In this document: piece by piece, positions 46,497 through 55,977 of the stretch
How the letters are laid out: each line of letters begins with the position of its first letter
How positions within the stretch are numbered: the stretch's first letter is position 1
Origin: Candidatus Binataceae bacterium
GTDB taxonomy: Bacteria; Desulfobacterota; Binatia; Binatales; Binataceae
Assembly: GCA_036495685.1 (NCBI GenBank)
Contig: DASXMJ010000052.1
Span: 1 to 64,000 of the forward strand
DNA length: 64,000 bases
Direction of reading: 5' to 3'
Notes under the pieces: generated by a model
Databases searched by the model: none
What the model saw: only the letters and a program-made list of their open reading frames with translations
What the model was told of the DNA's origin: nothing
Program-made: the position numbers and the translations under genes

Positions 46497-48212
46497 CTAG
46501 ACGACTTCTTCCTGGGTCTGGCGCAGGAGTTCCTCGATGGTTGTCTCCCCGGCCAGGATTCGCTCTGCTCCGTCCTGGCGCAGCAGCTTCATACCCAACG
46601 AGGTGCAATGGCGGCGCAGAGTCGCGCCGTCGCTGTTTGCCATTACCAGCGCGCGGATCTCGTCGTCTACTACCATCAATTCCTGAATCGCAACGCGTCC
46701 GCGATAGCCACTGTTGCGACACGCGCGGCATCCCTTGGCCCGATAGATCTGCTTCTCTGTATGGGAGGCGTACAGCCCGATACGGGCCAGCTCGGCTTCG
46801 GTGGGCGAGTGGGGCTCGCGACACTCCGGGCACAAGCGGCGAACCAGACGCTGTGCCAGCACCGCAAGAATCGAGGACGAGACCAGGAACGGTTCGATCC
46901 CGAAATCGAGTAAGCGGCTCACCGCGCCAAATGAATCATTGGTGTGCAAGGTGGAGAACACCAGATGGCCGGTGAGCGCGGATTGAATCGCAATCCCCGC
47001 GGTTTCTCCGTCGCGGATTTCGCCAACCATGATCACGTCGGGGTCCTGCCGGAGAATCGAACGCAATCCGCTGGCGAAGGTCAGATCGATCTTCGGGTTT
47101 ACCTGCATCTGGCCGACGCCGCGCAGCTGGTACTCTATTGGGTCCTCGATGGTGATGATGTTCTTCTCGGGGGAATTGATGCGGCTCAGGCACGCGTACA
47201 GGGTCGTCGACTTGCCCGAGCCGGTGGGTCCCGTCGCCAGGACAATCCCATGGCTCTGGCGGATAAGCCGATCCAGTTTGCGCAAGTTCTCACCCGAAAA
47301 CCCCAGGTGGTCGAGGTTAATAATCTCGACGGCCTGGGCGCGATCGAGCAGACGCAGGACCAGCCGCTCGCCGAACGCGGTTGGGATGGTGGAGACGCGG
47401 ATATCGATGTCACGCCCGGCGATCCGCAGCCGAATACGTCCGTCCTGGGGTAGACGTTTCTCGGCGATATCCAGGCCCGCCATGACTTTGACGCGCGAGG
47501 TTATCGCGGGCTGATAGCGCTTGTGCGGTTTGAGGACGTCATAGAGCATGCCATCAACCCGCAAGCGGACCTCCATGTCGGTCTCGAACACTTCAATATG
47601 GATGTCGCTGGCGCGGTCTTTGACCGCTTGCGAAAGAATTCCGTTGACCAGCTTGATAATCGGTGCTGAATCGTCGGCGTCCAACAGGTCGCGCGGCTCG
47701 GCCGCCAGCTCGCTCGCTAATGCGTCGAGGCGTTCCTCATCGAGATCAAACATCAGTTCTTCGGCGGTAGTGGTGGTGGCGTTGTCGTAGGCGCGGTTGA
47801 TGGCCTCATTGATCACTTCCATCGGCGCCAGAACTGGCAACACCGGAGCGCCGAACAGGATGTGAAGGTCGTCGAGGGGCTGGTAGTTAGCCGGGTCAGC
47901 GATCGCGACGGTCACTCCGGCATCGTCGACGTGCAACGGCAGCAGGTGATTCTTTTTTGCGTAGTTGATGGGGACCTTGGTGACCAGGGTGTGATCGAGC
48001 GCGTGCTCATCGATGTGCGCCTGGAAGGGCATGCGGTATTCCTGCGCGAGCGCCCGAGCAAGGCGCTGGGGCTCAAGCGCGCCCATTTCCACCAGAACTT
48101 CGGCCAGTTCCTGGCCGGGTTTGCGCCGCTGCCGTGCTTTATCGAGGTCTTGCGGGGATACCCAGGAACGGTCGAGCAGAATGCTCTCGAAGCTCTTACT
48201 CGCGGTAGCCAT
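46497..48212 (-). CDS. gspE: T2SS assembly ATPase GspE
   Basis: 571 residues. It has the N1E-type domain at the start, Walker A GPTGSGKSTTLYA, the Asp/His boxes TIEDPIEYQL and FSTLHTNDSFGA, Walker B DPDVIMVGEIRDGETAG, and the zinc-binding tetracysteine CPEC...CRAC. It powers pseudopilus assembly from the cytoplasm. It is the first gene of the operon; the short gap before it holds no gspC or gspD. An intact Walker region indicates a working enzyme. Confidence 0.95.
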   Translation of the reverse strand: MATASKSFESILLDRSWVSPQDLDKARQRRKPGQELAEVLVEMGALEPQRLARALAQEYRMPFQAHIDEHALDHTLVTKVPINYAKKNHLLPLHVDDAGVTVAIADPANYQPLDDLHILFGAPVLPVLAPMEVINEAINRAYDNATTTTAEELMFDLDEERLDALASELAAEPRDLLDADDSAPIIKLVNGILSQAVKDRASDIHIEVFETDMEVRLRVDGMLYDVLKPHKRYQPAITSRVKVMAGLDIAEKRLPQDGRIRLRIAGRDIDIRVSTIPTAFGERLVLRLLDRAQAVEIINLDHLGFSGENLRKLDRLIRQSHGIVLATGPTGSGKSTTLYACLSRINSPEKNIITIEDPIEYQLRGVGQMQVNPKIDLTFASGLRSILRQDPDVIMVGEIRDGETAGIAIQSALTGHLVFSTLHTNDSFGAVSRLLDFGIEPFLVSSSILAVLAQRLVRRLCPECREPHSPTEAELARIGLYASHTEKQIYRAKGCRACRNSGYRGRVAIQELMVVDDEIRALVMANSDGATLRRHCTSLGMKLLRQDGAERILAGETTIEELLRQTQEEVV

Positions 48213-48356
48213 TAGAGATTTTTCGGCATAAAGGTGCGAACCGACGACGCGTTTCGAGCAACCGTATTATGCCCTCCGGCCATTCGCGAATTGCGGTTCC
48301 GCGCCAATTACACACGATGGCGCCGTGGCCTTGCAAGCACGTTCCCGTTGCGTTCC

Positions 48357-48806
48357 TTAGTAGTGGCTTGATTGGCCAGACGTATTGCCTGGGCCCAGAA
48401 TTGCACCTCCGTTGATTCCTGCTCCGATACCCGTTCTTTCCTTTGGGGGCATCGTATGCTCGGCTTCAGCCCAGGAGACCAGTTTGCCGTCCGTAAACTT
48501 CAGATCGAGAAAGGTTCCTTTGTCACCTTCCTTGGTCGAGGTGTAGAGCAGGGCCGCGGTAATATCGTTGGAATTCGGCTTGTAAGCGTAGCTCCAAACC
48601 TCGGTCGTATCGCTGGGATACTCACGCAAAGAAGGTTCACCGAACTTCTTGTGAACCTCCGACATCGACTCGCCCTGTTTGAGCTGGTCGGACATGTGCG
48701 AGGCTTTGATGCGGGTACCGGCCTGGTAGAAAACCCCGCATCCGGCGAGGTTTCCGACCCACATCGCCAGTAACATTCGCGAAATAATTGGTGCACGCCA
48801 AAGCAT
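48357..48806 (-). CDS. SmpA/BamE-like lipoprotein
   Basis: About 149 residues. A signal peptide ends in a lipobox (VGNLAGC) and the next segment (LKQGESMSEVHKKFGEPSL) has the helix-turn-helix look of the SmpA/OmlA domain, in which GMTxxEVxxxLGxP-like repeats appear. In BamE this binds the outer-membrane assembly machinery. ATG at 48806 chosen from several possible starts (48842 TTG, 48776 ATG) because it gives the most natural signal peptide. The end is Gly/Ala-rich. It could also be a lipoprotein specific to this lineage. Confidence 0.65.
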   Translation of the reverse strand: MLWRAPIISRMLLAMWVGNLAGCGVFYQAGTRIKASHMSDQLKQGESMSEVHKKFGEPSLREYPSDTTEVWSYAYKPNSNDITAALLYTSTKEGDKGTFLDLKFTDGKLVSWAEAEHTMPPKERTGIGAGINGGAILGPGNTSGQSSHY

Positions 48807-49038
48807 CGCCCGGATTCTGTTGGGCAAGCGGGACGTTGTCAACGCCGCTCTTCAACCGATTCACCAAACGCGGGAACGCGTCACGCGTAAACCGTGCTGC
48901 GAAACCGCCGCCCACCTCCGCTTTCTGCGCGAGTCCACTACAACACCATCACCACAAAGAGTGGCGTTTTCTGGCACAGGCAACTCGCCGAGGGGGTGTG
49001 CTATACAAATCCCATGATAGCAAGCACGGGAGACCGGG

Positions 49039-49281
49039 ATGCCTCGCAGGCTTCATCTGGTTAAAGGCGCTTCCCAGCGCGGCGCGCTGGTTTATGGGAT
49101 GAGAATTTTTGACGGCCAGGTTGCATCGGTTGAAGATGCACGTGTCACCCTGATGGATGGAAATTCAGGCCGGGTAGCCATGCACTATATAGAAGGAACG
49201 CGGGCGCAAATCCGGCGCCAGCTCATGCAGAGCATCGACGCCTTCTTCGAACTGCTCGATGAGCCCGTAGAACGGAAGTGA
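49039..49281 (+). CDS. Small protein of unknown function before crotonase
   Basis: 80 residues, soluble, with no Cys and a basic N-terminus (PRRLHLVKGASQRGALVYG). The C-terminal half looks helical (IRRQLMQSIDAFFELLDEP). No family recognised. An AGGAG-poor but purine-rich stretch (CGGGAGACCGGG) precedes the ATG, and the next gene begins 18 bases after its stop, suggesting a small unit with the crotonase. Confidence 0.55.
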   Translation: MPRRLHLVKGASQRGALVYGMRIFDGQVASVEDARVTLMDGNSGRVAMHYIEGTRAQIRRQLMQSIDAFFELLDEPVERK

Positions 49282-49299
49282 GGAGCTAGTGAGGAGCTA

Positions 49300-50079
49300 A
49301 TGAAGCTGGAATTCATCAAGTATGAAAAGCGCGAACATATTGCTTACATCACGTTTAACCGCCCGGAGCGGATGAACGCCCTGCACCCCGCGTGTCATGT
49401 CGAGATGGACCAGGTTTGGGATGACTTCGTCGCCGACCGCTCCATGTGGGTTGCAATCGCCACCGGCGCGGGTGACAAGGCGTTCTCAGCCGGGAATGAC
49501 CTGCGCTGGACCGCCGAGCATCGCGGCGAACAGCCTATGCGGTCAAAGGGTGGTTTTGCGGGGATAACCGCGCGTTACGATATTTTCAAGCCGATTATCG
49601 CGGCAGTGAATGGCTTCGCGCTGGGTGGTGGGTTTGAAATCGCCCTTTCCTGCGACATTATCATCGCGGCCGAGCATGCTCGTTTCGGATTGCCGGAACC
49701 ACGCGTGGGACTGATGGCAGCGGCCGGTGGAGTCCATCGGCTCCCGCGCCATATTCCGCTCAAAATCGCGATGGGCATGATGCTGACCGGCAAACACATT
49801 ACCGCGCAGGAGGCGCACAAGTGGGGTATCGTTAACGAGGTGGTGCCCCTGCAGGACCTCATCACTGCTTCAGAGCGATGGGCGCACGAAATCATGGAAT
49901 GTTCGCCGCTCTCGGTGCAGGCCAGCAAGGAAGCCGCGCTCACCGGGCTGGGGCTCCCGGTCGAAGAGGCTATCGCGAAGCACTACGAGGGTCAGGAGCG
50001 GCTGTTCCGATCAAAAGATGCGGTTGAAGGGCCGCTGGCTTTTTCGCAGAAGCGTAAACCCAACTGGACGGGCGAATAA
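49300..50079 (+). CDS. Enoyl-CoA hydratase family protein
   Basis: A 259-residue crotonase with both catalytic acids: Glu in LGGGFEIALSCD and Glu in FGLPEPRVGLMAAAGG. The oxyanion loop reads ATGAGDKAFSAGNDLRW. The tail FSQKRKPNWTGE is of the crotonase type. Distinct from the other three crotonases here; probable substrate another 2-enoyl-CoA. It is preceded by the small unknown gene and followed after three bases by a 70-codon reading frame. Confidence 0.88.
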   Translation: MKLEFIKYEKREHIAYITFNRPERMNALHPACHVEMDQVWDDFVADRSMWVAIATGAGDKAFSAGNDLRWTAEHRGEQPMRSKGGFAGITARYDIFKPIIAAVNGFALGGGFEIALSCDIIIAAEHARFGLPEPRVGLMAAAGGVHRLPRHIPLKIAMGMMLTGKHITAQEAHKWGIVNEVVPLQDLITASERWAHEIMECSPLSVQASKEAALTGLGLPVEEAIAKHYEGQERLFRSKDAVEGPLAFSQKRKPNWTGE

Positions 50080-50082
50080 GCT

Positions 50083-50295
50083 ATGGGAGACCTGTGGAAG
50101 GCTGGTGAACTCGCACAGTCGATGGTGCTTATCGCCACGACCGTCGGCTTCCCGCCCTTCAACAGTGGCGCCTTCTGGGGAATCATGAGCTTGTGGGGCA
50201 TCATCACGATCTTGTTCGATGATGAAACTCCGCGCGGCATTCCGGGCATCGAACACTTGTCCGCCCATCACGACACGCAAGGTCAGCATCCGTAA
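50083..50295 (+). CDS. Small hydrophobic protein (uncertain)
   Basis: 70 residues: DLWKAGELAQSMVLIATTVG then GAFWGIMSLWGIITILF, one clear hydrophobic segment, and a polar His-rich tail. Starts three bases after the crotonase stop with no visible ribosome site, so it could be coupled or spurious. No family recognised. Confidence 0.3.
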   Translation: MGDLWKAGELAQSMVLIATTVGFPPFNSGAFWGIMSLWGIITILFDDETPRGIPGIEHLSAHHDTQGQHP

Positions 50296-50490
50296 AGTCA
50301 TCACAGCGCCCAAGCTCAGCGTCCCGGCTCTGTCGAGGGTATCGAGGGCGCTCGAAGCTGATTAAAGGCGGCTTCTGCGCGGCCCGGACCGAGACGGCCA
50401 TAGAGTTCGGCGTGAGCGCGAACTCATGGCGTCCCTCTCTGGTCGGGTTTGCATCAAATCCGAAGGTTCTTGGATATCGATTACACCCGC

Positions 50491-51447
50491 TTACGAGCTC
50501 GCCCTTAGCGGGTTCCAAGAGACCGGTACGCTTCGAATGAACCTAATGGAGGTCGGAAAGGAAGAGCCAGAGTTATCGCGACTTGCCTTTGCCGCGTCGG
50601 CTCCTGGAGCGGGTCCCGAGCCATAGTCGGCGAATGGCTCGTCACGTTCACGTACCGCCTGGCGAAAACCAGTCTCCTGCGCACGCCGCACAAAATCGAG
50701 CCCCTCCTGCGTGTGTCGCGCAACTCCATCAAAAAACGATCCCAGCAGGCGCGAGGTCGCGAAGCCCATCTGCTCCGCGGTATGATTGCACAGCAGTTTC
50801 AGCATCTGGAGTTGGTTGAGTGGTAAGCGTGCCATCCGTTCCGCAAACCCGGTGGCATGTTCGCGAAGCCTTCCCTCAGGCACGGTTTCAAGAATTAGTC
50901 CGATTCGCGCCGCCTCGGGCGCGGGGATTTCGTCACCGGTCAGCAGGTATCGCTTGGCCTGCTCTAATCCCATTCGGTAAACCCACATCGCAGTCGTGGG
51001 TGTTCCCCACACCCGCGACGGCGGATAACCAAAGGACGCGGTTTCCGCCGCGATGATCAGGTCCGCACACAACACCATGTCGGTGCCGCCGCCGATACAC
51101 CAGCCCTGAACGGCGGCGACCACCGGTTTGCTGGCGTACCAGAGCTTCAGATAGGTGTTCACGTAACGTGAAATCATGTGATAGTCCGCAACCGAATCCC
51201 ACGCTCGTTGCCGGGACCCCTCTGCGATTTGCGCTTGCGTGGAAGTGTCCAGCCGGTAGCCGGCGCAAAACGCGTCGCCCTCGGCCCGCAACAGAATCAC
51301 GCGAATCCCCCGGTCGGAATCCGCCTCGTCGATCGCTGCGGCGAGTTCATCGCGCAGCTCGGGGGTGATGGTGTTGTACTCGGCGGCACGCGTCAGAACT
51401 ATCGAGCGCACGCCATTGTGAGTGTCAGTCCTTAGCGTCTTGCCCAT
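50491..51447 (-). CDS. Crotonase-fold protein without both catalytic Glu
   Basis: 318 residues, longer than the usual 260. The fold is clear (ILLRAEGDAFCAGYRLDTST; WCIGGGTDMVLCADLIIAAE) but the first acid is Asp123 (GGGTD) and the second site, normally QPE, is YPPSR (residues 141-145) with no acid. Such a protein cannot hydrate by the standard mechanism; it may be an isomerase, dehydratase or decarboxylase relative, or non-catalytic. The ATG at 51447 has GGAGG eight bases upstream; the 33 earlier codons are not coding. Confidence 0.8.
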   Translation of the reverse strand: MGKTLRTDTHNGVRSIVLTRAAEYNTITPELRDELAAAIDEADSDRGIRVILLRAEGDAFCAGYRLDTSTQAQIAEGSRQRAWDSVADYHMISRYVNTYLKLWYASKPVVAAVQGWCIGGGTDMVLCADLIIAAETASFGYPPSRVWGTPTTAMWVYRMGLEQAKRYLLTGDEIPAPEAARIGLILETVPEGRLREHATGFAERMARLPLNQLQMLKLLCNHTAEQMGFATSRLLGSFFDGVARHTQEGLDFVRRAQETGFRQAVRERDEPFADYGSGPAPGADAAKASRDNSGSSFPTSIRFIRSVPVSWNPLRASS

Positions 51448-51646
51448 CGCCAAATCCTCCCGCCGCCGATACGGGGGCGTAGTTGTCAGCGACAGCGTAG
51501 AGTGGCGCCATCGAGACCGCCAGCCGAAGTTGCGACTTCCGCTCAAGCGCGCCGAAAATCGTCGGCGTGGACCAGTGCTCTGCAGCGATGGCCATTCTCG
51601 AAAGCGCTTTCAACCCGCGGCCTAGTCGCGAACCTAGAGCTTGGCT

Positions 51647-52570
51647 TCAGCCGATGATCTTATTGAGTGGATACTCGACGATTCCCACCGCGCCCGCCTC
51701 GAGCAGCTTGGGGAAGAGCTCCCGAACAGTCTGCTCCGCGATCACGGTTTCGACAGCGAGCCACTCCTTACCTTTGAGATTCGGGTGTGGGTAGAGCTGC
51801 GACACGGTCGGGGCAGTGATGGACGGGAGCAGCTCGATAACTTTTTTCAGGTTTTCACGGGCCACGTTCATTTTGATACCGACCCGGCTCTCGGCATCAA
51901 GCGCGCCACGAATCAGTACGCCAATCTGCCGAATCTTCGCTTTTTTCCAACGGTCGTCCCACGACTGGGGATTTGCGACCAGGACCGGATTCGAGGTCAG
52001 CAGTTCTTCGACTATCCGGAGGCCATTGGCGCGCAGGGACGAGCCGGTCTCGGTGACGTCGACTGCCGCATCGACGATACCCTCGGCCACCTTGGCTTCG
52101 GTCGCTCCCCACGAAAATTCAACTTCTGCTTTAATTTTTCGGTGTGCGAACACCCGCCGGACGAACCCCACGATCTCGGTTGCGACGCGCTTGCCTTCTA
52201 GGTCTTCCAGGCACCTGACTGGCGATCGTTCCGCAACGCACAGCACCCAGCGCGAAGGATTCAGAGAGACCTTGGAGTAGATGAAGCTTTCGACCGTGAC
52301 GAGTTTAACGTTGTTCTCGACAATCCAGTCGCTGCCGGTAATCCCGGCATCGAGCGAGCCATCCGCAATATAGCGCGGTATCTCCTGAGGACGGAGAATC
52401 CTGCACGCCAGCGAGGAATCATCGATATTGGGGATGTAGGAGCGCGCGTCGACCGAGATTCGCCAACCGGACCTGCGCATCAACTCCAGCGTCTGCTGCT
52501 CGAGGCTGCCTTTGGGAATTCCGAATTTGAGAATCGCCTCGGGCGTTTGCTCAGCTTTGCGCTGTTTCAT
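51647..52570 (-). CDS. hisG: ATP phosphoribosyltransferase, long form
   Basis: 307 residues, the first enzyme of histidine synthesis, which joins ATP and PRPP. The catalytic domains include [20 protein letters not shown] and [19 protein letters not shown]. The C-terminal 75 residues ([20 protein letters not shown], then YPLNKIIG) are the regulatory ACT-like domain of the HisG-L class, so histidine feedback is expected and no HisZ is needed. The ATG at 52570 overlaps the hisI stop (ATGA). Confidence 0.92.
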   Translation of the reverse strand: MKQRKAEQTPEAILKFGIPKGSLEQQTLELMRRSGWRISVDARSYIPNIDDSSLACRILRPQEIPRYIADGSLDAGITGSDWIVENNVKLVTVESFIYSKVSLNPSRWVLCVAERSPVRCLEDLEGKRVATEIVGFVRRVFAHRKIKAEVEFSWGATEAKVAEGIVDAAVDVTETGSSLRANGLRIVEELLTSNPVLVANPQSWDDRWKKAKIRQIGVLIRGALDAESRVGIKMNVARENLKKVIELLPSITAPTVSQLYPHPNLKGKEWLAVETVIAEQTVRELFPKLLEAGAVGIVEYPLNKIIG

Positions 52571-52992
52571 CGAGGCGTCTTTGACTGATGCCCATAGGCG
52601 GGCCCGTACTTGGCGGGGTCTACCTTGCGCGCTTCGACTTCGCGCCATTCTCCATTCTCAAGCCGGCGGAAGAAGCATGATTCGTGGCCGGTGTGACAGG
52701 CGGCGCCGTCACCCATCTGCTCAACCATGAGGACGATGGTGTCCGCGTCACAGTCGATGCGGATCTCCTTGACGACCTGGAAATTTCCCGACTCCTCGCC
52801 CTTGCGCCACAGGCGCTCGCGGCTGCGCGAAAAATAGCACGCGCGTCCGGTCGCCACGGTTTCCTCGAACGCTTCGCGGTTCATGTAGGCAAACATCAGC
52901 ACGCGCTGGCTGGCGTGGTCGACCGCAACCACCGGGACCACGCCGTCGCCCTTCGCGAAATCGATTACTGCCGATGCTTGCGTTGTTGTCAC
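52567..52992 (-). CDS. hisI: Phosphoribosyl-AMP cyclohydrolase
   Basis: 141 residues, third step of histidine synthesis. Zn/Mg ligands are visible in IDCDADTI and [12 protein letters not shown], and the conserved [15 protein letters not shown] and [17 protein letters not shown] segments are present. GTG start at 52992. Overlaps hisG by four bases, so the two are co-translated. No other his gene lies in the window. Confidence 0.95.
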   Translation of the reverse strand: MTTTQASAVIDFAKGDGVVPVVAVDHASQRVLMFAYMNREAFEETVATGRACYFSRSRERLWRKGEESGNFQVVKEIRIDCDADTIVLMVEQMGDGAACHTGHESCFFRRLENGEWREVEARKVDPAKYGPAYGHQSKTPR

Positions 52993-53234
52993 AGTCCTTA
53001 GTCTCAGCGCCGGACCGCCAAAGCAGGTGATTCGTCCCGCGAGAACTAGTAAGTATTTGTGAAAGGCGGACCTGATTCAACGCCACCCACGCGTTAACTG
53101 GTTTTCCCCGAAAAGTGCCGAGCTCATTGCGAAAGGCAGGCTGCGTGCCTAAATTTCAGGTTGGCCGGCGTGGATGATGTCAACCGCGGATGCTATTCCC
53201 TTTAGACTACCTGGCGAGTACATTTGCGCTGCTT

Positions 53235-54122
53235 ATGAAGACTTCCCGAGAGCCGGTTGTGGCGGTTGTGCCGCGGTCGCGCCCGCGCCTGACTCTGCTA
53301 GTTACTTTCGTTCTCGGCCTCGCGCTCAGCGCTTGCCACGCGAGCCCGGCGGGCTTTTTGCGGAAGCATCAGAACGTAGAGTCCTTTAATTTTGAGATTG
53401 CTCTGGGGCCCAATCAGTATCAGATAGCCGGCTACCTGGCGCTCAGCAGCGATGCGGGCCGCCTTCCCGCGCTACTGGTGTTAAGCGGCGACGGAGACAG
53501 CGCGGAGCGCTGCGTCGACGCGAACAGCGGTGTGGTGGCGATGGGAATTCACGTCGCGTGCGTCAGCATTCCCGGTTACGGGCGCTCCTCCGGGCCTGGG
53601 CGGTTTGTGGGTCCCCCCACGGTGGCGGCCTCGCGACGCGCACTCGACTTGCTGGCGGCGCGGCCCGAAGTGGATCCCGCCAAGGTCGCGGTCTGGGGAT
53701 CCGGCGACGGCGCCGTCGCGGCGGGTTTGCTGATGGACTACGATTCGCGTCCGCGTGCGCTTATTCTCCAATCAGGCGCGTACGACCTGCTGAAACTATG
53801 GCCGCAGGCTCCGCTCCGCACCAAGCTTGCGATCATCCACCAGGTGTGGCCCAGCAAGCGCGTGCTCGCGGAACGCAGTGTAATGCAGCATCTTCCCGAG
53901 CGGCTGGATTGCAGCGTCCTGATTCTTCACGGCGAGGGTGACCGCGCCATGCCAGTGAGCCAGGCCGTGAGGCTTGCCAGTGCGCTACGGGAACGCGGGG
54001 CGCACGTCGAGACACGCTATTATCCCGACGCCTCGCATCACATCGCGAAGCGGATTATCGAGCCCGAGCTCCGCGCCTTCTTGCGGGAAAACCTGTTGCA
54101 GACCGCGCGAGCTGGCGACTGA
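53235..54122 (+). CDS. Alpha/beta-hydrolase-fold lipoprotein with altered nucleophile elbow
   Basis: 295 residues. A signal sequence ends in a lipobox (LSAC), so it is probably anchored in a membrane facing the periplasm. The fold is that of a dipeptidyl-peptidase/esterase-like hydrolase (SGDGDSAERCVDANSGVVAM; VLILHGEGDRAMPVSQ; YYPDASHHIA with Asp and His). The nucleophile elbow, usually WGxSxGG, is WGSGDGAV, so the third position is Gly and Ser is displaced. The enzyme may be inactive or use a different site. ATG at 53235 gives a typical lipoprotein start. Confidence 0.7.
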   Translation: MKTSREPVVAVVPRSRPRLTLLVTFVLGLALSACHASPAGFLRKHQNVESFNFEIALGPNQYQIAGYLALSSDAGRLPALLVLSGDGDSAERCVDANSGVVAMGIHVACVSIPGYGRSSGPGRFVGPPTVAASRRALDLLAARPEVDPAKVAVWGSGDGAVAAGLLMDYDSRPRALILQSGAYDLLKLWPQAPLRTKLAIIHQVWPSKRVLAERSVMQHLPERLDCSVLILHGEGDRAMPVSQAVRLASALRERGAHVETRYYPDASHHIAKRIIEPELRAFLRENLLQTARAGD

Positions 54123-54127
54123 GTCCC

Positions 54128-54664
54128 TCATTCGATCTCTTTGAGCGCGGCGAGTACCTGCTCGGTGTGGCCCGCCACCTTCACTTTGGGAAATACCTTG
54201 CGCACGACACCATCCCTGCCGATAACGAAGGTGGTGCGCTCGATCCCCATGAACTCGCGCCCATAAAGAGATTTCTTTTTGTACACGCCATAGGCGCGCC
54301 CGACCTCATTTCCCACATCGCTCAGCAGGGGGAAGTTCAAGTCGTGTTTCGCGCGAAACTTCTCGTGTAAGGCTGTCGAGTCGCCGCTGATCCCCACCAC
54401 CTGCGCACCGGCCGACCGTAGCGCCGCCTGCTGGTCGCGAAAGCTGCAGGCTTCGATGGTGCACCCGGGCGTGAGGTCTTTCGGGTAGAAGTAGAGCACG
54501 AGCTTCTTCGACCCTATCAGATCGGCCAGCTTGACGGTGTTTCCCGCGTGGTCGGCCAGCGCAAAACTAGGGGCTTTGCGACCTTCCAGCGAAGTCGAGT
54601 CTTTAGCGGCCGCTGTTCCGGCAGCTGATTTACCCTTGGGTGGCGCTTTTTTCCTGGTCGGCAT
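54128..54664 (-). CDS. bcp: Peroxiredoxin of the BCP/PrxQ type
   Basis: 178 residues, thiol peroxidase. The peroxidatic Cys and the resolving Cys five residues on are in TPGCTIEACSF. The fold is set by LVLYFYPKDLTPG and FPLLSDVGNEVGRAYGV. The N-terminus has an extra Lys/Ala-rich tail of about 30 residues. Reduces H2O2 and organic hydroperoxides with thioredoxin. Convergent with the lipoprotein gene, their ends five bases apart. Confidence 0.92.
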   Translation of the reverse strand: MPTRKKAPPKGKSAAGTAAAKDSTSLEGRKAPSFALADHAGNTVKLADLIGSKKLVLYFYPKDLTPGCTIEACSFRDQQAALRSAGAQVVGISGDSTALHEKFRAKHDLNFPLLSDVGNEVGRAYGVYKKKSLYGREFMGIERTTFVIGRDGVVRKVFPKVKVAGHTEQVLAALKEIE

Positions 54665-54857
54665 CAGGTTTGATTTAGGCGCTAAGTCAGGGCCGACGCA
54701 ATGATTTCGCCGCCCCTTTTCCGGGGGTAGCGAGTCCTAAAGAGCGCTCAAAGCTGCATACCGAGCGTTTAAGCGTGAGATTTCCAGACCCTAGTTGACC
54801 CGCCTTGAGCTTGGCTCTAAACTTCCCGCGGATTCCGCGGGCGAAGCAGATCCTTCC

Positions 54858-55892
54858 ATGGCCGTCTATACCGAACTCAACAAACCGTTCCTCAAGGAAC
54901 TGGCAGACGATTACTCACTGGGGCGAATAACCAGCGCGAACGCAATCCCGCAAGGTTCGATCAACAGCAACTACCTGATCGACGCCGCCAAGGGAAAATT
55001 CCTGCTCCGTATCGATGAAGTAAAGAGCGAGAACGAGCTCAAGCGCGAAATCGATCTGCTGTCCTTTCTGCGCAAGCACACTTTCCCGTGTCCGCATCCG
55101 ATGCAGGATCGGATGGGCCGCTACCATCGCGCCTTCAACAACAAATGCGTGTCGCTGTTCAAGTATCAGGAGGGCAAGGTTCCCGCCCCCGAGAAGCTTA
55201 AGTTCTCGCAGCTGGAGACCATCGGGCACGCGATCGGCGAGCTCCACGTCATTGGGAAGGCGTACAAGAAGGGAATCGACAACCGGTTCAGCTTCGAACG
55301 AATTGCCGATTTGTACCTGAACGTGAGAAGCCGCCTGCCCAATTACTTTCGCAAGATCTGCAGAACCCTCGACGACGAAATCGAGTACCTGACCCGATAC
55401 CTCGAAGGCAAGCTGCCCAAGGGCGTGATCCACGGAGACATATTCTCGGACAACCTGCTGTTCCGCGGGGAGAAGCTGATGGCGGTGCTCGACTTCGAGT
55501 CGGCCTGCCGTGGCAAGTTTATCTTCGATATCGCTACCGCGGTGAACGCGCTGTGTTTCGTGCGTGGCGGATACTCGCTGGAGCGGTTCCGCGCGCTGCT
55601 CGGCGGCTACGAATCGGTCAGGACCTTGTCGCTCGCCGAATGGGATGCGTTTCCCAATGAACTGAGGTTCTCGTCGCTGCGCTTCACCGTGACGCGTCTG
55701 CACGATTTCTTCCTGCAGCCAATTGACGGCGCCCAGCGAATCGACAAGGACTTCCGCGAATTCTTCGACCGCCTGCGCGTGCTGCGGCGCGAGAAGGAGG
55801 GCGGCATGGAACCGCTGCTCATGGCGATGGCGACCGGATACGACTATCGCAAGTATCAGAAGGTGAAGGCGACCGAGCGCCGACAGGCTTAG
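54858..55892 (+). CDS. thrB: Homoserine kinase (ThrB type II, APH-like fold)
   Basis: 344 residues. The N-terminus MAVYTELNKPFLKEL is the hallmark of the aminoglycoside-phosphotransferase-like homoserine kinase. Catalytic HGDIFSDNLLF and the metal-binding VLDFESA are intact, with the ATP-site region INSNYLIDAAKGKFLLRID. It phosphorylates homoserine for threonine synthase, whose gene is 40 kb away at 13962. The ATG at 54858 begins the family motif; a longer start at 54795 is not supported. This makes the idea that ApgM replaces homoserine kinase unnecessary here. Confidence 0.85.
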   Translation: MAVYTELNKPFLKELADDYSLGRITSANAIPQGSINSNYLIDAAKGKFLLRIDEVKSENELKREIDLLSFLRKHTFPCPHPMQDRMGRYHRAFNNKCVSLFKYQEGKVPAPEKLKFSQLETIGHAIGELHVIGKAYKKGIDNRFSFERIADLYLNVRSRLPNYFRKICRTLDDEIEYLTRYLEGKLPKGVIHGDIFSDNLLFRGEKLMAVLDFESACRGKFIFDIATAVNALCFVRGGYSLERFRALLGGYESVRTLSLAEWDAFPNELRFSSLRFTVTRLHDFFLQPIDGAQRIDKDFREFFDRLRVLRREKEGGMEPLLMAMATGYDYRKYQKVKATERRQA

Positions 55893-55977
55893 TCCTGGGC
55901 GCCCTGGCGCTCCCCGCTTGCATGGTTCCCCTCAACCTTCCCGCGCGCGCGTCCCGCGTCAGCAGCGGAGCAGCTGA

